Origin: Myxococcales bacterium
GTDB taxonomy: Bacteria > Myxococcota > Polyangia > Polyangiales > Polyangiaceae
DNA: 40,404 nucleotides
Reading direction: 5' to 3'
NCBI GenBank assembly: GCA_003151595.1
Contig: PLXW01000036.1
Location: 1 to 40,404, forward strand
The stretch's first letter is position 1. Every line of letters begins with the position of its first letter. The translations under genes and the position numbers were made by a program. The notes beneath the pieces are model-generated. The model was not told the DNA's origin, searched no databases, and worked only from the letters and a program-made list of their open reading frames with translations. Shown here in pieces: positions 30,062 through 39,418 of this stretch.

Positions 30062-31999
30062 ATGCCGCGCATGACGCGACAAGGTTGCAGGAGCTTCGCG
30101 CGTGCGGGGAGTTTTTTCGTCATCCTGTCGACGATCGCCTGTGGCGGCGCGTCGAACCTCGGGCGCCCGGTCGCCAGCGTCGCCTCGTCGACCGAGTCGG
30201 CGGCGGCGTTCGAGCCGATCGCCGTGGGGTGGTCCACCGACTCCAAGGAGCGCCTGGCGCTGCGCCCGCCGCTGGTGGCGTTCCTCGCGCGCTTCCCGAA
30301 CGACGGGCTGGCGCCGCTCGTGCGCACCTACCTCGCGTTGACCGAGCTCGATGGACGGAAGCTCACCGAGGCCGAGGCCGAGCTGGCGAAGCTCGCGTCG
30401 CTCCCGCCGGGGGCCACGAGCGATCTGGCGACGATCGCGCGCGCCGAGGATCTGCGCCTCCGCGGGCATCCGGATCAGGCGTTCGATCTTCTGCGGTCGC
30501 TGGTGGGGAAGGTGGTCGAGCCGACCTCGCGCGCCATCCTTCAAGAAGAGGTGTCGCTCGCGGCGATCGAAGCGAAGCGCGACTACGAAGCCATCGCGTA
30601 CATGGACTCGTGGCTGCGCAACGCGGCGGAAGAAGATCACGACGCCGTCCGCGCGAAGGTGAAGGCCGCGCTGGCGAACGAGCCCGAGACGGTGCTCATG
30701 AACGCGCTGCGCGCGATGCGATCGGGGGGGCCGGCGTCGGGGTACGGGCGCGAGATCCAGCTGCTCGTCACCGCGGCTCTTGCCGAGATCGCGCTGGCGC
30801 GGAACGACTCCGATCTCGCGCGGTGGCTCGTGTCGGTCGACTCGGCCGCGCCGCTCCTGGGCGAGGCCGAAGGGGCGCTCGGCGAGCTGGCGACGACGAA
30901 GCGCGGGCTGGCGACGGTCGACGGGCGGACGATCGGCCTCGTGCTCCCGACGGGGTCGAGCGACCTGCGCGACGAGGCTGCGGCGATCATGCGCGGCGCG
31001 GCGGGGGCGCTCGATCTGCCGCGCGCCGATCCGACCAAGGGCGATCGCACGAAGCTGATCACGCGCGACGACGGCGGCGACGCGAACCGCGTGGAGCCGA
31101 CGATGAGCGAGCTGGCGGGCGAAGGCGCGGTGGTCATCCTGGCCGCGCTCGACGCGGTGTCGGCCGCGCGGGCCGCGAAATGGGGCGAGACGCACGGCGT
31201 GACGGTGATCACGTTCGCCGTGCCCAAGCCTTCGCTGCCGCCGCAAGCGCCGGAGTGGACCTTCTCGGTCGGCGTGGCGCGCGACGATCAGATCGCCACC
31301 CTGGCCGAGGAGCTGGTGTCGCGCGCGGTCGTGAAGATCGTCCCCATCGTGCCGCCGAACGGCGCGACGGCGAATCAGATTGCGAGCGAAGCGATCCAGT
31401 CGCTGGCCAAGGGGAGCGTGCAGATCGAGCCGTCGGTCGCGTGCGACACGGCGGCGGCGCAGTCGGGCGAAGCGCGCTTCCCGGTCGACGACTGGAAGAA
31501 GGAGAAGGCGCGCGCGTGGCTGGTCGATGCGCCGAGCGAGTGCGCGCGCGACCTCGTCCGGCAGCTGGCCATCGCGCAGGCGCAAGGGATCGTGGCGCTG
31601 ACGCTCGACGCCGCCGGGAGCAGCGCGCGCGCGCCCCTGCTCCGGATGATCGCCGTGCGCGCCGGAGAGATCCCGATCCTCGCGCCCGCCCCGGCGTCGA
31701 TCGCCGACCCGGAAGTGCGCGCCTGGACCGAGAACGCCGGCGCCCCGCCGAACTGGTGGGCCGCGCTCGGGCACGACGCGGCCGTGCTCGCACGTCGGGC
31801 CGTGGCCTCGCTCCCCCTCGACGCCACGAGCGACGCCGCTGAGGTCACCAAGCGCCGCGCCGTCGCCAAAGCAGCGCTGGCCAAGGCGACCGCGCACCTC
31901 TGGACGACCGAGTCCGACGGGTTCGCCACCGCGCGCGCGCTCCCTCGCACCCTCGGCGTCGTCGACCTACCGGGCACCGAGCCGCGCCCCGGCCGGTGA
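30062..31999 (+). CDS. LppC/LpoA-like lipoprotein with periplasmic-binding-protein fold (645 aa)
   Basis: A lipoprotein signal (FFVILSTIACGGA) is followed by a TPR-like helical N-terminal half (about 45-280, AEAELAKLASLPPG and similar helices). The C-terminal half starts with IGLVLPTGSSDLRDEAAAIMRGA (about 300), as in type 1 periplasmic binding proteins. A helical-repeat N-domain plus a binding-protein-fold C-domain is the layout of LppC/LpoA, outer-membrane activators of penicillin-binding proteins, and also of some ABC solute-binding proteins. The role in cell-wall synthesis is therefore only inferred. Starts at 30032 (GTG), 30062 or 30071 (ATG) are possible; 30062 or 30071 fits the signal best. 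It is divergent from sdhC. Confidence 0.72.
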   Translation: MPRMTRQGCRSFARAGSFFVILSTIACGGASNLGRPVASVASSTESAAAFEPIAVGWSTDSKERLALRPPLVAFLARFPNDGLAPLVRTYLALTELDGRKLTEAEAELAKLASLPPGATSDLATIARAEDLRLRGHPDQAFDLLRSLVGKVVEPTSRAILQEEVSLAAIEAKRDYEAIAYMDSWLRNAAEEDHDAVRAKVKAALANEPETVLMNALRAMRSGGPASGYGREIQLLVTAALAEIALARNDSDLARWLVSVDSAAPLLGEAEGALGELATTKRGLATVDGRTIGLVLPTGSSDLRDEAAAIMRGAAGALDLPRADPTKGDRTKLITRDDGGDANRVEPTMSELAGEGAVVILAALDAVSAARAAKWGETHGVTVITFAVPKPSLPPQAPEWTFSVGVARDDQIATLAEELVSRAVVKIVPIVPPNGATANQIASEAIQSLAKGSVQIEPSVACDTAAAQSGEARFPVDDWKKEKARAWLVDAPSECARDLVRQLAIAQAQGIVALTLDAAGSSARAPLLRMIAVRAGEIPILAPAPASIADPEVRAWTENAGAPPNWWAALGHDAAVLARRAVASLPLDATSDAAEVTKRRAVAKAALAKATAHLWTTESDGFATARALPRTLGVVDLPGTEPRPGR

Positions 32000-32099
32000 T
32001 CCCAAAAACCGCGAGGCGCCGGGAATAGACCTCGGCCCTCGTTGTTGGGGCGGCACCATGCTCCCTCGAGCGCAGCCCTTCCGGGATGCCCACCGCTTG

Positions 32100-32127
32100 T
32101 TGACAGTGAGCCACTCGTCGCTAGGAT
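32100..32127 (+). promoter_or_regulatory. Sigma70-type promoter for the Gld-like ABC operon
   Basis: TTGACA (32100-32105), a 16-base spacer and TAGGAT (32122-32127). This is the best -35/-10 pair seen in the window. It lies in the 242-base gap 32000-32241 and would give a leader of about 108 bases before ATG 32242. The leader contains a direct repeat TTCGCGCGG near 32180-32200. Confidence 0.6.
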
Positions 32128-32241
32128 GCGCCGCGCGGGAGCCGGGAGAGCCGATTTACCGCATTTTTGTAGGGATTCGCGCGGTTCCTTCGCGCGGGCC
32201 CGCCTCGCTACTCGCCTAAGCACCATGCCTCGGGAGGCCGG

Positions 32242-33351
32242 ATGTCCACGGACGTGATGATCTACACGAATGACCTAGCCAAGAGCTTCGGGTCGTTTCG
32301 CGCGGTCGACAAGATCAACTTCGAGGTGCGCCGCGGCGAAGTCGTCGGCTTCCTCGGCCCGAACGGCGCGGGCAAGTCGACGACCATGCGCATCCTCACG
32401 TGCTTCATCTCGCCCACCAGCGGGACGGCGCGCATCCACGGCCACGACGTCTTCGACGAGCCGCTGAAGGTTCGTCAGACGCTCGGCTACCTGCCGCAGA
32501 GGGCGCCGCTGTACCTCGAGATGAGCGTGCTCGAGTACCTGCGCTTCGCGGGCGATCTCCGTCACCTCGACGGCGAGACGTTCAAGAAGCGCGCGCGCTC
32601 GGTCGTCGAGGTGTGCGGCCTCGCGCAGGTCCTCGGCAAGGAGATCCGGCACCTGTCGCACGGCTATCGCCAGCGCGTCGGCCTCGCCCAGGCGCTCATT
32701 CACGACCCGCCGATCCTCATCCTCGACGAGCCTACGAGCGATCTCGACCCGAACGAGAAGACCGAGTTCCTCGAGTACCTGAAGCAGATCGGCAAGGAGC
32801 GCACGGTGCTCCTCTCGACGCACAACCTGAACGAGGTCGAGACGGCGTGCTCGCGCGCCATCATCATCTCCAAGGGGCGCATCGTGGCCGACGGCGCGCT
32901 CGACGAGATCCGCGCCAAGAGCGGCAAGGTTCGCTACGTCATGTCGATTCAAGACGCGACGGGCGGCGGCTCGTACAAGGGGAAGAACGCGCCGAAGAAG
33001 GGCGAGGTCGAGTCCGCGCTTCGCTCGCTGAAGGGTGTCGGCAAGATTCACGAGCTCCCGAACGACGATCACGCGCTCACGTACGAGATGGCCGCCGACA
33101 AGGACGGCGACCTTCGCCCCGAGCTGTTCCAGATGGTCGTCGACAAGGGGTGGGTCCTCCTCGAGCTCCACAAGGACACGCAGACGCTCGAGGACGTCTT
33201 CCGTCACCTCACGGTCGGCGAGGCCAAGCGCAACCGGCGCCTCGGCTCTTCGCAGGAGACCGCGTCGCGCGACGAGCAGGGCGACGAAGACAACGACAAC
33301 GACGACGACGACGGCGACTCCGCGGAAGTCCGCCCGAGCGCAGAGGCCTGA
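32242..33351 (+). CDS. GldA-like ABC transporter ATP-binding protein (369 aa)
   Basis: Walker A is GPNGAGKST (39-47). The ABC signature is the variant LSHGYRQRVGLAQAL and Walker B is ILILDEPTSDLDPNE, followed by the H-loop STHNLNEVE. The overall sequence resembles GldA and ABC-2 type exporters. After the nucleotide-binding domain (about 1-240) comes an unusual region with a Lys-rich insert and an acidic Asp/Glu/Asn tail (about 345-362). GGGAGG four bases before ATG 32242 supports the start. The permease begins 2 bases after its stop, so the four genes 32242-36967 form one operon. It powers an export or motility-linked machine at the inner membrane. Confidence 0.9.
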   Translation: MSTDVMIYTNDLAKSFGSFRAVDKINFEVRRGEVVGFLGPNGAGKSTTMRILTCFISPTSGTARIHGHDVFDEPLKVRQTLGYLPQRAPLYLEMSVLEYLRFAGDLRHLDGETFKKRARSVVEVCGLAQVLGKEIRHLSHGYRQRVGLAQALIHDPPILILDEPTSDLDPNEKTEFLEYLKQIGKERTVLLSTHNLNEVETACSRAIIISKGRIVADGALDEIRAKSGKVRYVMSIQDATGGGSYKGKNAPKKGEVESALRSLKGVGKIHELPNDDHALTYEMAADKDGDLRPELFQMVVDKGWVLLELHKDTQTLEDVFRHLTVGEAKRNRRLGSSQETASRDEQGDEDNDNDDDDGDSAEVRPSAEA

Positions 33352-33353
33352 TC

Positions 33354-34088
33354 ATGCAGAACACAATGACCATCGCGCGGCGTGAGCTGCGCTCGTTCTT
33401 CGACTCGCTCGTGGCCTACGTGGTCGTGGGCCTCAGCATCATCATCGTCGGCCTGTGGTTCTTCGTCGCCAGCGGCGGCGTGTGGCAGATCGATCGCGCG
33501 AACTTCGGGCGCATGTTCGAGGCGCTCCCGTGGTTGCTGGCCGGGCTCGTGATTCCGCTCGTCACCATGCGCGCGCTCGCCGAAGAGAAGCGCTCGGGCA
33601 CCCTCGAGCTCCTCATCACCATGCCGGTGAAGGACTCCGAGGTCATCCTCGGCAAGTACCTCGCGGCGCTCGGCATGTGCGTGATCCTGCTGGTGTGCGC
33701 GCTGGCGATTCCGATCGCCATGTTCGTGTGGCCCTGGCACCTGGGATCGCTCGACTGGGGGCCGATCTGGTCGGGCTTCGTCGGGCTCGTGCTGTTCAGC
33801 GCGGCGGGGACGGCGATTGGGCTCTTCTTCTCGAGCATCACCGAGAGCCAGATCATCGCCTTCTTCATCACGTCGTTCTTGCTCTGCCTGCTCGTCGCGC
33901 TGGGGTCGCTCGCGCAGTACGTGCACGGCGTCGTCGGCGACATCGCCGGGTTCCTGAGCTTCGAGTCGCGCTTCGAAGGGTTCGAGCGCGGCCTCATCGA
34001 TACGCGCGCGGTCATCTACTTCCTGTCGATCGCCGTCCTCTGCCTCCTCCTATCCTTCCGGACTCTCGAGAGCCGGAAGTGGTCCTGA
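33354..34088 (+). CDS. GldF-like ABC-2 permease (244 aa)
   Basis: A six-helix inner-membrane permease. It starts with an amphipathic region (TIARRELRSFFDSLVAYVVV) and has the ABC-2 hallmark RALAEEKRSGTLELLITMPV near residue 78, then hydrophobic segments to the end. It matches the GldF/NosY type membrane component that pairs with GldA. The stop of the ATPase and this start are 2 bases apart, and the next gene starts 10 bases after its stop. The transported substrate is not known for any member of this group. Confidence 0.88.
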   Translation: MQNTMTIARRELRSFFDSLVAYVVVGLSIIIVGLWFFVASGGVWQIDRANFGRMFEALPWLLAGLVIPLVTMRALAEEKRSGTLELLITMPVKDSEVILGKYLAALGMCVILLVCALAIPIAMFVWPWHLGSLDWGPIWSGFVGLVLFSAAGTAIGLFFSSITESQIIAFFITSFLLCLLVALGSLAQYVHGVVGDIAGFLSFESRFEGFERGLIDTRAVIYFLSIAVLCLLLSFRTLESRKWS

Positions 34089-34098
34089 GTTAGCCAAC

Positions 34099-35925
34099 AT
34101 GGAAAAGAAGACCAAAGCGGCGACCGAGAGCGGCGTCCTCATCCTCATCATCGCGGCGATCCTCGTCACGGTGAACCTGCTCGGCGTGTTCGGGATCCAC
34201 AAGCGATTCGACACGACCAAGAACGAGCGCTTCACGCTCTCCAAGGGGAGCGGGAACCTGCTTCGCTCGATGAAGCAGAACATGCAGGTCGACGCGTACG
34301 TGACGCGCGGCCTGCCCAAGCTCGACGCCTTCGTGCGCGACCTTCGCGATCTGCTCCAGGAGTACAAGGAGCAGAGCGGCGGGAAGTTCGACTACACGAT
34401 CATCGAAGCCAAGACCGACGAAGAGAAGAAGGTCGCCAAGGAAGCGGGGCTCGTCGAGCAGCCGTTCGGCGAGACCAGCGACACGGAAGACAAGGCCGCC
34501 GTCGCGCAGGGCTTCATGGGGCTCATTCTCAAGTACGGCTCCGAGAAGGACGCCATCAAGTTCATGCCGCCCACGGAAAACAGCGGCATGGAGTTCTGGA
34601 TCACGAACAAGATTCGCGAGATTCGCGACAAGGCCGACAGCGTGAAGCACAAGATCGGCGTGCTCACGGCGCACGACGAGATCAAGCTCACCGACGCGAA
34701 CCTGGTGCCTGCGCAGGGCGGCAAGCCGTCGATGCAGCAGATCATCACGCAGAACTTCCCGTTCTACGCGTTCCAGGACGTCGACCTGAAGAGCGGCGAC
34801 TCGGAGATCGACGAGGCGCTCGACGGCCTCATCATCACGCAGCCCGGCAAGGACCTCACCGAAAAGGAGCTGCGTCGCATCGACCAGTTCGTGATGAAGG
34901 GGAAGGCGCTCGTCGTCTTCGCCAGCTCGGTGAACGTGAAGGCGAACGAAGCCTCGATGGCGGCGACGCTCAGCGCGCACGGCCTCGAGAAGCTGCTCGA
35001 CGGCTACGGCATCACGATGAACAAGGACGTCGTGCTCGACTTCGGGCGCAGCTTCCACCTCACGATGCTCACGCAGGGCGGCATCGCCACGCGGCCGTTC
35101 CCGGACATGATCGACGTCCAGGACGACACGCGCTTCACCGGCAACGAGATGCTGCTCGACACGGCGTTCCCCGGGTTCTTCCGCCTCCCGGAGGTGGTCA
35201 TCCCGCTGGCGTCGTCGATCGTCTATCACGCCGAGAAGCAGCCGGAAGCCAAGGGCGGGATCATCGCGCGCTCGACGCCGCGATCGATCGTCGAGACCGG
35301 CGACACGGTCGACCTCATGCCGTTCAAGAAGTGGGCGGCCAAGGGCGGCGCGTGGGCGCAGTACGGACTCGCCGCGCAGCTCGAAGGGACGATCAAGTCG
35401 GCGTTCCCCGAGGGCGACAAGCAGGGCGTGGACGCGCCGGCCAAGAGCGCGAAGCCTTCGCGCATCTTCGTCGTGTCCTCGAGCCAGTTCCTCGCCAACC
35501 CGTTCGCCCGCGCGGGCAACGGCACGGAGATGAACCAGTTCGGGATGAACATGCCCGTCGGGCAGGACAAGGATCTGGAGCAGCTCGCCGGCCCGTACGC
35601 GCAGCAGGCGCTCACGCAGACCATCCTGTGCTTCAAGAACACGCTCGACTGGCTGACCGGCGACACCGATCTCCTCGCGGTCTCGGCCAAGATCATCCAG
35701 GACCCGAACCTCGTCTACGGCGACGTCTCGAAGCCCAGCTTCGGCGACAACGAGACCGACGAGCAGCTCCACAAGCGCGACGAGGACATGAAGCTCGCGC
35801 GCAAGCACACGCAAGACTCGGTGACGTGGGTGCTCACGCTGGGCATTCCGTTCCTCTTCGCGCTGTACGGTGTTCTCCGCTGGCGGCTGCGCGAGAGCTC
35901 GCGCGCCAACGTCAGCCTCGCGTAA
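34099..35925 (+). CDS. GldG-like ABC accessory protein (608 aa)
   Basis: An N-terminal membrane helix (VLILIIAAILVTVNLLGVF, about 13-31) is followed by the family signature RFDTTKNERFTLSKGSGNLL. A large extracytoplasmic domain (about 60-575) comes next, and a second membrane helix at the C-terminus (VLTLGIPFLFALYGVLRW, about 579-596) ends with a short basic tail. This is the layout of GldG-type proteins that complete the GldA-GldF-GldG complex. In Bacteroidota the set is needed for gliding; elsewhere it is found without a proven role. The spacing to the neighbours indicates co-transcription. Confidence 0.87.
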   Translation: MEKKTKAATESGVLILIIAAILVTVNLLGVFGIHKRFDTTKNERFTLSKGSGNLLRSMKQNMQVDAYVTRGLPKLDAFVRDLRDLLQEYKEQSGGKFDYTIIEAKTDEEKKVAKEAGLVEQPFGETSDTEDKAAVAQGFMGLILKYGSEKDAIKFMPPTENSGMEFWITNKIREIRDKADSVKHKIGVLTAHDEIKLTDANLVPAQGGKPSMQQIITQNFPFYAFQDVDLKSGDSEIDEALDGLIITQPGKDLTEKELRRIDQFVMKGKALVVFASSVNVKANEASMAATLSAHGLEKLLDGYGITMNKDVVLDFGRSFHLTMLTQGGIATRPFPDMIDVQDDTRFTGNEMLLDTAFPGFFRLPEVVIPLASSIVYHAEKQPEAKGGIIARSTPRSIVETGDTVDLMPFKKWAAKGGAWAQYGLAAQLEGTIKSAFPEGDKQGVDAPAKSAKPSRIFVVSSSQFLANPFARAGNGTEMNQFGMNMPVGQDKDLEQLAGPYAQQALTQTILCFKNTLDWLTGDTDLLAVSAKIIQDPNLVYGDVSKPSFGDNETDEQLHKRDEDMKLARKHTQDSVTWVLTLGIPFLFALYGVLRWRLRESSRANVSLA

Positions 35926-35962
35926 TTCGCGCGTTTCCAAACTCGAACCGGATCAAGGGGCC

Positions 35963-36967
35963 ATGGCCATCTCGCGTGACAAGTTGATCATCGGCGGCGT
36001 CGTCGTTCTCGGCGGGCTGTCGTTTCTCGCCTACAGCCAAATCAAGAAAGACCAGGCGCTCGGCTCGAGCGCGTCGAAGGCCGCGCTCCCCGAGTTGAAG
36101 GGGAGCGACGACGTCGACAAGCTGGAGATCACGAACGGCTCCAAGGGGAGCGTCACGCTCGTGAAGACCGGAGACGTGTGGGCGGTCACCAAGCCACTCG
36201 CGGCGCCGGCCAGTCAGACGAACGTGAAGCAGCTCCTCGACAACGTGAAGGAGCTGAAGGCGACCGAGATCGTGGCCGGGGCGGCCGACGACGAAACGAA
36301 GAAGACGTACGACCTCGACGCCGAGCACGCGGTGCATGTCGTCGGGTACAAAGGCGCGGACGTGAAGTTCGGCGACTCGTTCGGCAAGTCGGGCGGGCGC
36401 GGCGAGATCATGATGGTCGACGGGAAGCCGCAGATCCTCGCGTCCAGCGGCTACTCCAGCTACCTGTACGCGCGCGAGGTCGACGACTGGCGCGACAAGG
36501 AGATCTTCAAGTTCGACGACACGAGCGTGGCCAACGTCACGATCGAGAACAAGTCGGGCAAGCTCTCCTTCACCAAGGGCGACAAGTGGTCGGGCACGAA
36601 CAACGGCCAGCCCATTCCGCAGTTCGACGACAACAAGGTCGGCGAGCTTCTCCGCTCGATGAAGGCGCTGCACGCCGAAGGATTCGGCGACGGGAAGAGC
36701 GCCGCGGAGACCGGGCTCGATAGGCCGGACGGGACGATCACCGTCTCGCTCAAGGACAACTCGGGGACGTACAAGCTGCGCGTCGGCGCCGGCGCGACGG
36801 CGACGTCGCACTACGCGCTGAAGGACGGCGACCCGACGATGTACACGGTGAGCATCAACATCCTCACGTGGGCCACGGCCGACGTCTCGAAGTTCACGAA
36901 AGCGGCCGATGCCGGCGCGCCGACGGCGATGGCCAACAAGCTGCCGCCCGGTCACCCCCAGAAATAA
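35963..36967 (+). CDS. DUF4340-domain membrane-anchored protein (334 aa)
   Basis: An N-terminal membrane anchor (LIIGGVVVLGGLSFLAYSQI, about 8-27) is followed by repeated beta domains of the DUF4340 type: VDKLEITNGSKGSVTLVKTGDVWAV in outline, then a similar half further on. DUF4340 proteins are regularly encoded next to GldG-like genes and probably form part of the same envelope complex. AAGGGG two bases before ATG 35963 supports this start. Longer frames from 35870 overlap the GldG gene. It is the last gene of the operon; an inverted repeat follows. Confidence 0.85.
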   Translation: MAISRDKLIIGGVVVLGGLSFLAYSQIKKDQALGSSASKAALPELKGSDDVDKLEITNGSKGSVTLVKTGDVWAVTKPLAAPASQTNVKQLLDNVKELKATEIVAGAADDETKKTYDLDAEHAVHVVGYKGADVKFGDSFGKSGGRGEIMMVDGKPQILASSGYSSYLYAREVDDWRDKEIFKFDDTSVANVTIENKSGKLSFTKGDKWSGTNNGQPIPQFDDNKVGELLRSMKALHAEGFGDGKSAAETGLDRPDGTITVSLKDNSGTYKLRVGAGATATSHYALKDGDPTMYTVSINILTWATADVSKFTKAADAGAPTAMANKLPPGHPQK

Positions 36968-36970
36968 GAC

Positions 36971-36992
36971 GACCCGCGAACCATCGCGGGTC
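36971..36992. terminator. Inverted repeat after the ABC operon
   Basis: GACCCGCG (36971-36978), the six-base loop AACCAT and CGCGGGTC (36985-36992) make a perfect 8-base-pair stem. There is no T-run, so it may be a weak terminator, an attenuator or an mRNA-stabilising hairpin in the 47-base gap before leucine dehydrogenase. Confidence 0.45.
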
Positions 36993-37014
36993 CGACAGAA
37001 AGAGCGAACGCGAC

Positions 37015-38064
37015 ATGGACCTCTTCGGTCATCTCAAGGCGTACGACTACGGCGAGATCCATTTCGAGTTCGACAAGGCCACGGGGCTCAAGGCCATCGT
37101 CGCCATCCACGACACGCGCATGGGCCCGGCGCTCGGCGGGTGCCGGTTCCTCGAGTACGAGAACGAAGAGGCGGCGGTCGTCGACGCGCTGCGGCTCGCG
37201 CGCGGCATGACGTACAAGGCCGCGCTGGCGGGCCTGGCGCACGGCGGCGGCAAGAGCGTGCTCATTCGGCCGAAGGGGCACTTCGATCGCGTGGCGATGT
37301 TCCGCGCCTTCGGGCGGTTCATGGAGAACCTCCGCGGGCACTACATCACCGCGGAAGACAGCGGCACCGGCCTCGAGGACATGGAGGTCATCCGCACGAT
37401 GACCAAGCACGTCACCGGCGTCGACGTGAGCCACGGCGGGTCGGGCGATCCGTCGCCGTTCACCGCGCTCGGCGTGCGTCGCGGCATCGAGGCGTGCGTG
37501 AAGTTCAAGCTGGGGAAAGACAGCTTGAAGGGGGTTCACGTCGCGGTGCAGGGGGTCGGGCACGTCGGCTATCACCTGTGCAAGGAGCTGCACGCGCAGG
37601 GGGCCGTGCTATCGGTGGCCGACGTCGATCCGTTGAAGTCGGAGAGGGCCGCGCGGGAGTTCGGCGCGAAGATCGTGAAGCTGGGGGACATCTTCGCGCT
37701 GGAGTGCGACGTGGTCTCGCCGTGCGCGCTCGGGTCGGCGATGAACGACGAGAGCATTCCGCGCCTCAAGGCGAAGATCGTCGCCGGCGCGGCGAACAAC
37801 CAGCTGGCCGAGCCGCGCCACGGAGACGACCTCCACGCGCGCGGGATCCTCTACGCGCCCGACTACGCCATCAACGCGGGCGGCCTGGTGAACGTCGCGC
37901 AGGAAGTGCTGGGGTACGACGCGGAGAAGTCGCGCACCAAGACGCTGAAGATCTACGACACGATCTTCGACATCGCCGAGCGCAGCGCGCGTCTCGCGGC
38001 GCCGACGTACAAGGTCGCGGACATCATGGTCGAAGAGAAGCTGGCGCCGGTGGCGAAGAGGTAG
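37015..38064 (+). CDS. Leucine dehydrogenase (349 aa)
   Basis: An NAD-dependent oxidative deaminase of branched-chain amino acids in the Glu/Leu/Phe/Val dehydrogenase family. MTYKAALAGLAHGGGK holds Lys68 and Lys80, the same numbers as the substrate and catalytic lysines of the Bacillus enzyme. PALGGCRF, the dinucleotide motif VQGVGHVGYHL (near 182-192) and GAANNQL are also present. Length is normal. It converts leucine, valine and isoleucine to 2-oxo acids, which in myxobacteria feed iso-branched fatty acid synthesis (family knowledge; inferred here). The ATG at 37015 is chosen because MDLFGHLKAYDYGE is the family N-terminus. The 3' end overlaps the convergent gene by 41 bases. Confidence 0.93.
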   Translation: MDLFGHLKAYDYGEIHFEFDKATGLKAIVAIHDTRMGPALGGCRFLEYENEEAAVVDALRLARGMTYKAALAGLAHGGGKSVLIRPKGHFDRVAMFRAFGRFMENLRGHYITAEDSGTGLEDMEVIRTMTKHVTGVDVSHGGSGDPSPFTALGVRRGIEACVKFKLGKDSLKGVHVAVQGVGHVGYHLCKELHAQGAVLSVADVDPLKSERAAREFGAKIVKLGDIFALECDVVSPCALGSAMNDESIPRLKAKIVAGAANNQLAEPRHGDDLHARGILYAPDYAINAGGLVNVAQEVLGYDAEKSRTKTLKIYDTIFDIAERSARLAAPTYKVADIMVEEKLAPVAKR

Positions 38065-39418
38065 GCGCCGGGGCGGCGAGCGCACCGATCGCGAGATCGA
38101 AAGGCGCGTCGCCGAACGTGAGCCACGACGCGGCGAGGTCGGCGTCGATCGCGCCGGCGAGAACGCTCGCCGTGAGGCCCGCGCCGATCGCGGCGACGGG
38201 GCGCGCGGCGGCGAAGTGAAGAAGACGAGCCTCGTGATCGGGTTGCGCGCCGAAGAACGGGTGCGCAACGTCGGTCGCTTGGCTCGGGGTCACGCGCGCC
38301 TCGTGAAGTGCGAGCGACCAGAGCGCGACCACGATGTCGTCGTGGAGCGCGAGGATCGCGGCGAGGCGCGACGTGTCGTCCGCGGCATCGTGAATCGCGC
38401 GGAGCGCGCCGCAGATAGGCGCTCGTTCCGGCGGAGGGGCGAGCACCCGCAAGAGAGAGTCGTGCGGCGATGCGGTGCAGCCCGAAGAGACGAGCGTGAG
38501 CGCGTCGGCACGCTTGGCGAGATCGTGCTCGTCGACGTGCGCATGAGCGATCCGGGCGGACGCCTCGGTTCGTAGAGCGCGCTCGGCACGATCGAGACGC
38601 GCGTGGATCTCGACCGGCGTCAGTGCGACTCCGAGGTGAGCTTGGAGCGCCGCCCGCAGGCGCGGCCAACTCGCGTCGTCTTCCTGTGCGCGTGACGTCG
38701 CATCTCCTAGCGCCACGCGAAGCCGCGCGATCGCCTGCGCGGTCTTGGGGTAGTCCCCGGGCGTCGCGATTCGCTCCAGCGGGTCCAACGCATCGTCGAG
38801 CTCCTCCAGCGTCACGCGCGACGCGTCGTCCGTCGCCAGCGACGCGCGCAGCTCATCGAGCCTCCGCGCGATCCGCGCGTCGCGCGTCTCGGCCGCGTGC
38901 CGCGACTCGGGCGCACCCCACGTGTCGATCACCCCGCGCACCAGCGCGCTCGCGCCGCGTGGCAGCGCGCGCTCTTCGTCGAGTCGCGCGCGCTCTTCGG
39001 CCACCAGGCGCACGAGCAGCTCACGCTCCAGCTTCGCGTTCGCGTCGGTCTCGGCGTGCGGTGCGCCGGCGACGATCGCTTCGGCCTCCGCGATCGATCG
39101 CGCGCGCGCCGTGAACGAGAAGAAATCGAGCGCGCCGTCCTCGATCGCCGCGTCAGCGTCTCCGTTCGCCAGCGCCTTCACCGACGCCGCGTGGAGCCGC
39201 TCTTCCTTCGCGCCCCCCACGCGCGCCGCGAACCGCGGATCGGTCGCGGCGATCACCTCGAGCACGCTCCCTTCGTCCGCGCGCAGCTTCGCGCCGCGCG
39301 CCGCTTCGTCTTCCGCCGCAGAGGCATGCGTCGCATCGGACGCGGGCGTCCCCGGACGAGCGGCACACCCCGCGAGCGCCATCGCGATCACGATCACTGC
39401 GCCCGGCGCGCGTCGCAT
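38024..39418 (-). CDS. Putative lipoprotein of unknown function (464 aa)
   Basis: A clear lipoprotein signal (VIVIAMALAGCAARP, Cys18) precedes an Ala/Asp/Arg-rich, almost entirely helical protein with no recognised domain. Helices such as LERELLVRLVAEERARLDEE suggest a helical-repeat or coiled-coil scaffold. The C-terminus is Pro/Ala rich. ATG 39418 overlaps the stop of yjbQ by one base (TGATG), so translation is probably coupled. Longer frames that continue upstream over yjbQ are shadows. The last 41 bases overlap the end of leucine dehydrogenase on the other strand. Confidence 0.68.
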   Translation of the reverse strand: MRRAPGAVIVIAMALAGCAARPGTPASDATHASAAEDEAARGAKLRADEGSVLEVIAATDPRFAARVGGAKEERLHAASVKALANGDADAAIEDGALDFFSFTARARSIAEAEAIVAGAPHAETDANAKLERELLVRLVAEERARLDEERALPRGASALVRGVIDTWGAPESRHAAETRDARIARRLDELRASLATDDASRVTLEELDDALDPLERIATPGDYPKTAQAIARLRVALGDATSRAQEDDASWPRLRAALQAHLGVALTPVEIHARLDRAERALRTEASARIAHAHVDEHDLAKRADALTLVSSGCTASPHDSLLRVLAPPPERAPICGALRAIHDAADDTSRLAAILALHDDIVVALWSLALHEARVTPSQATDVAHPFFGAQPDHEARLLHFAAARPVAAIGAGLTASVLAGAIDADLAASWLTFGDAPFDLAIGALAAPAPTSSPPAPASLRP

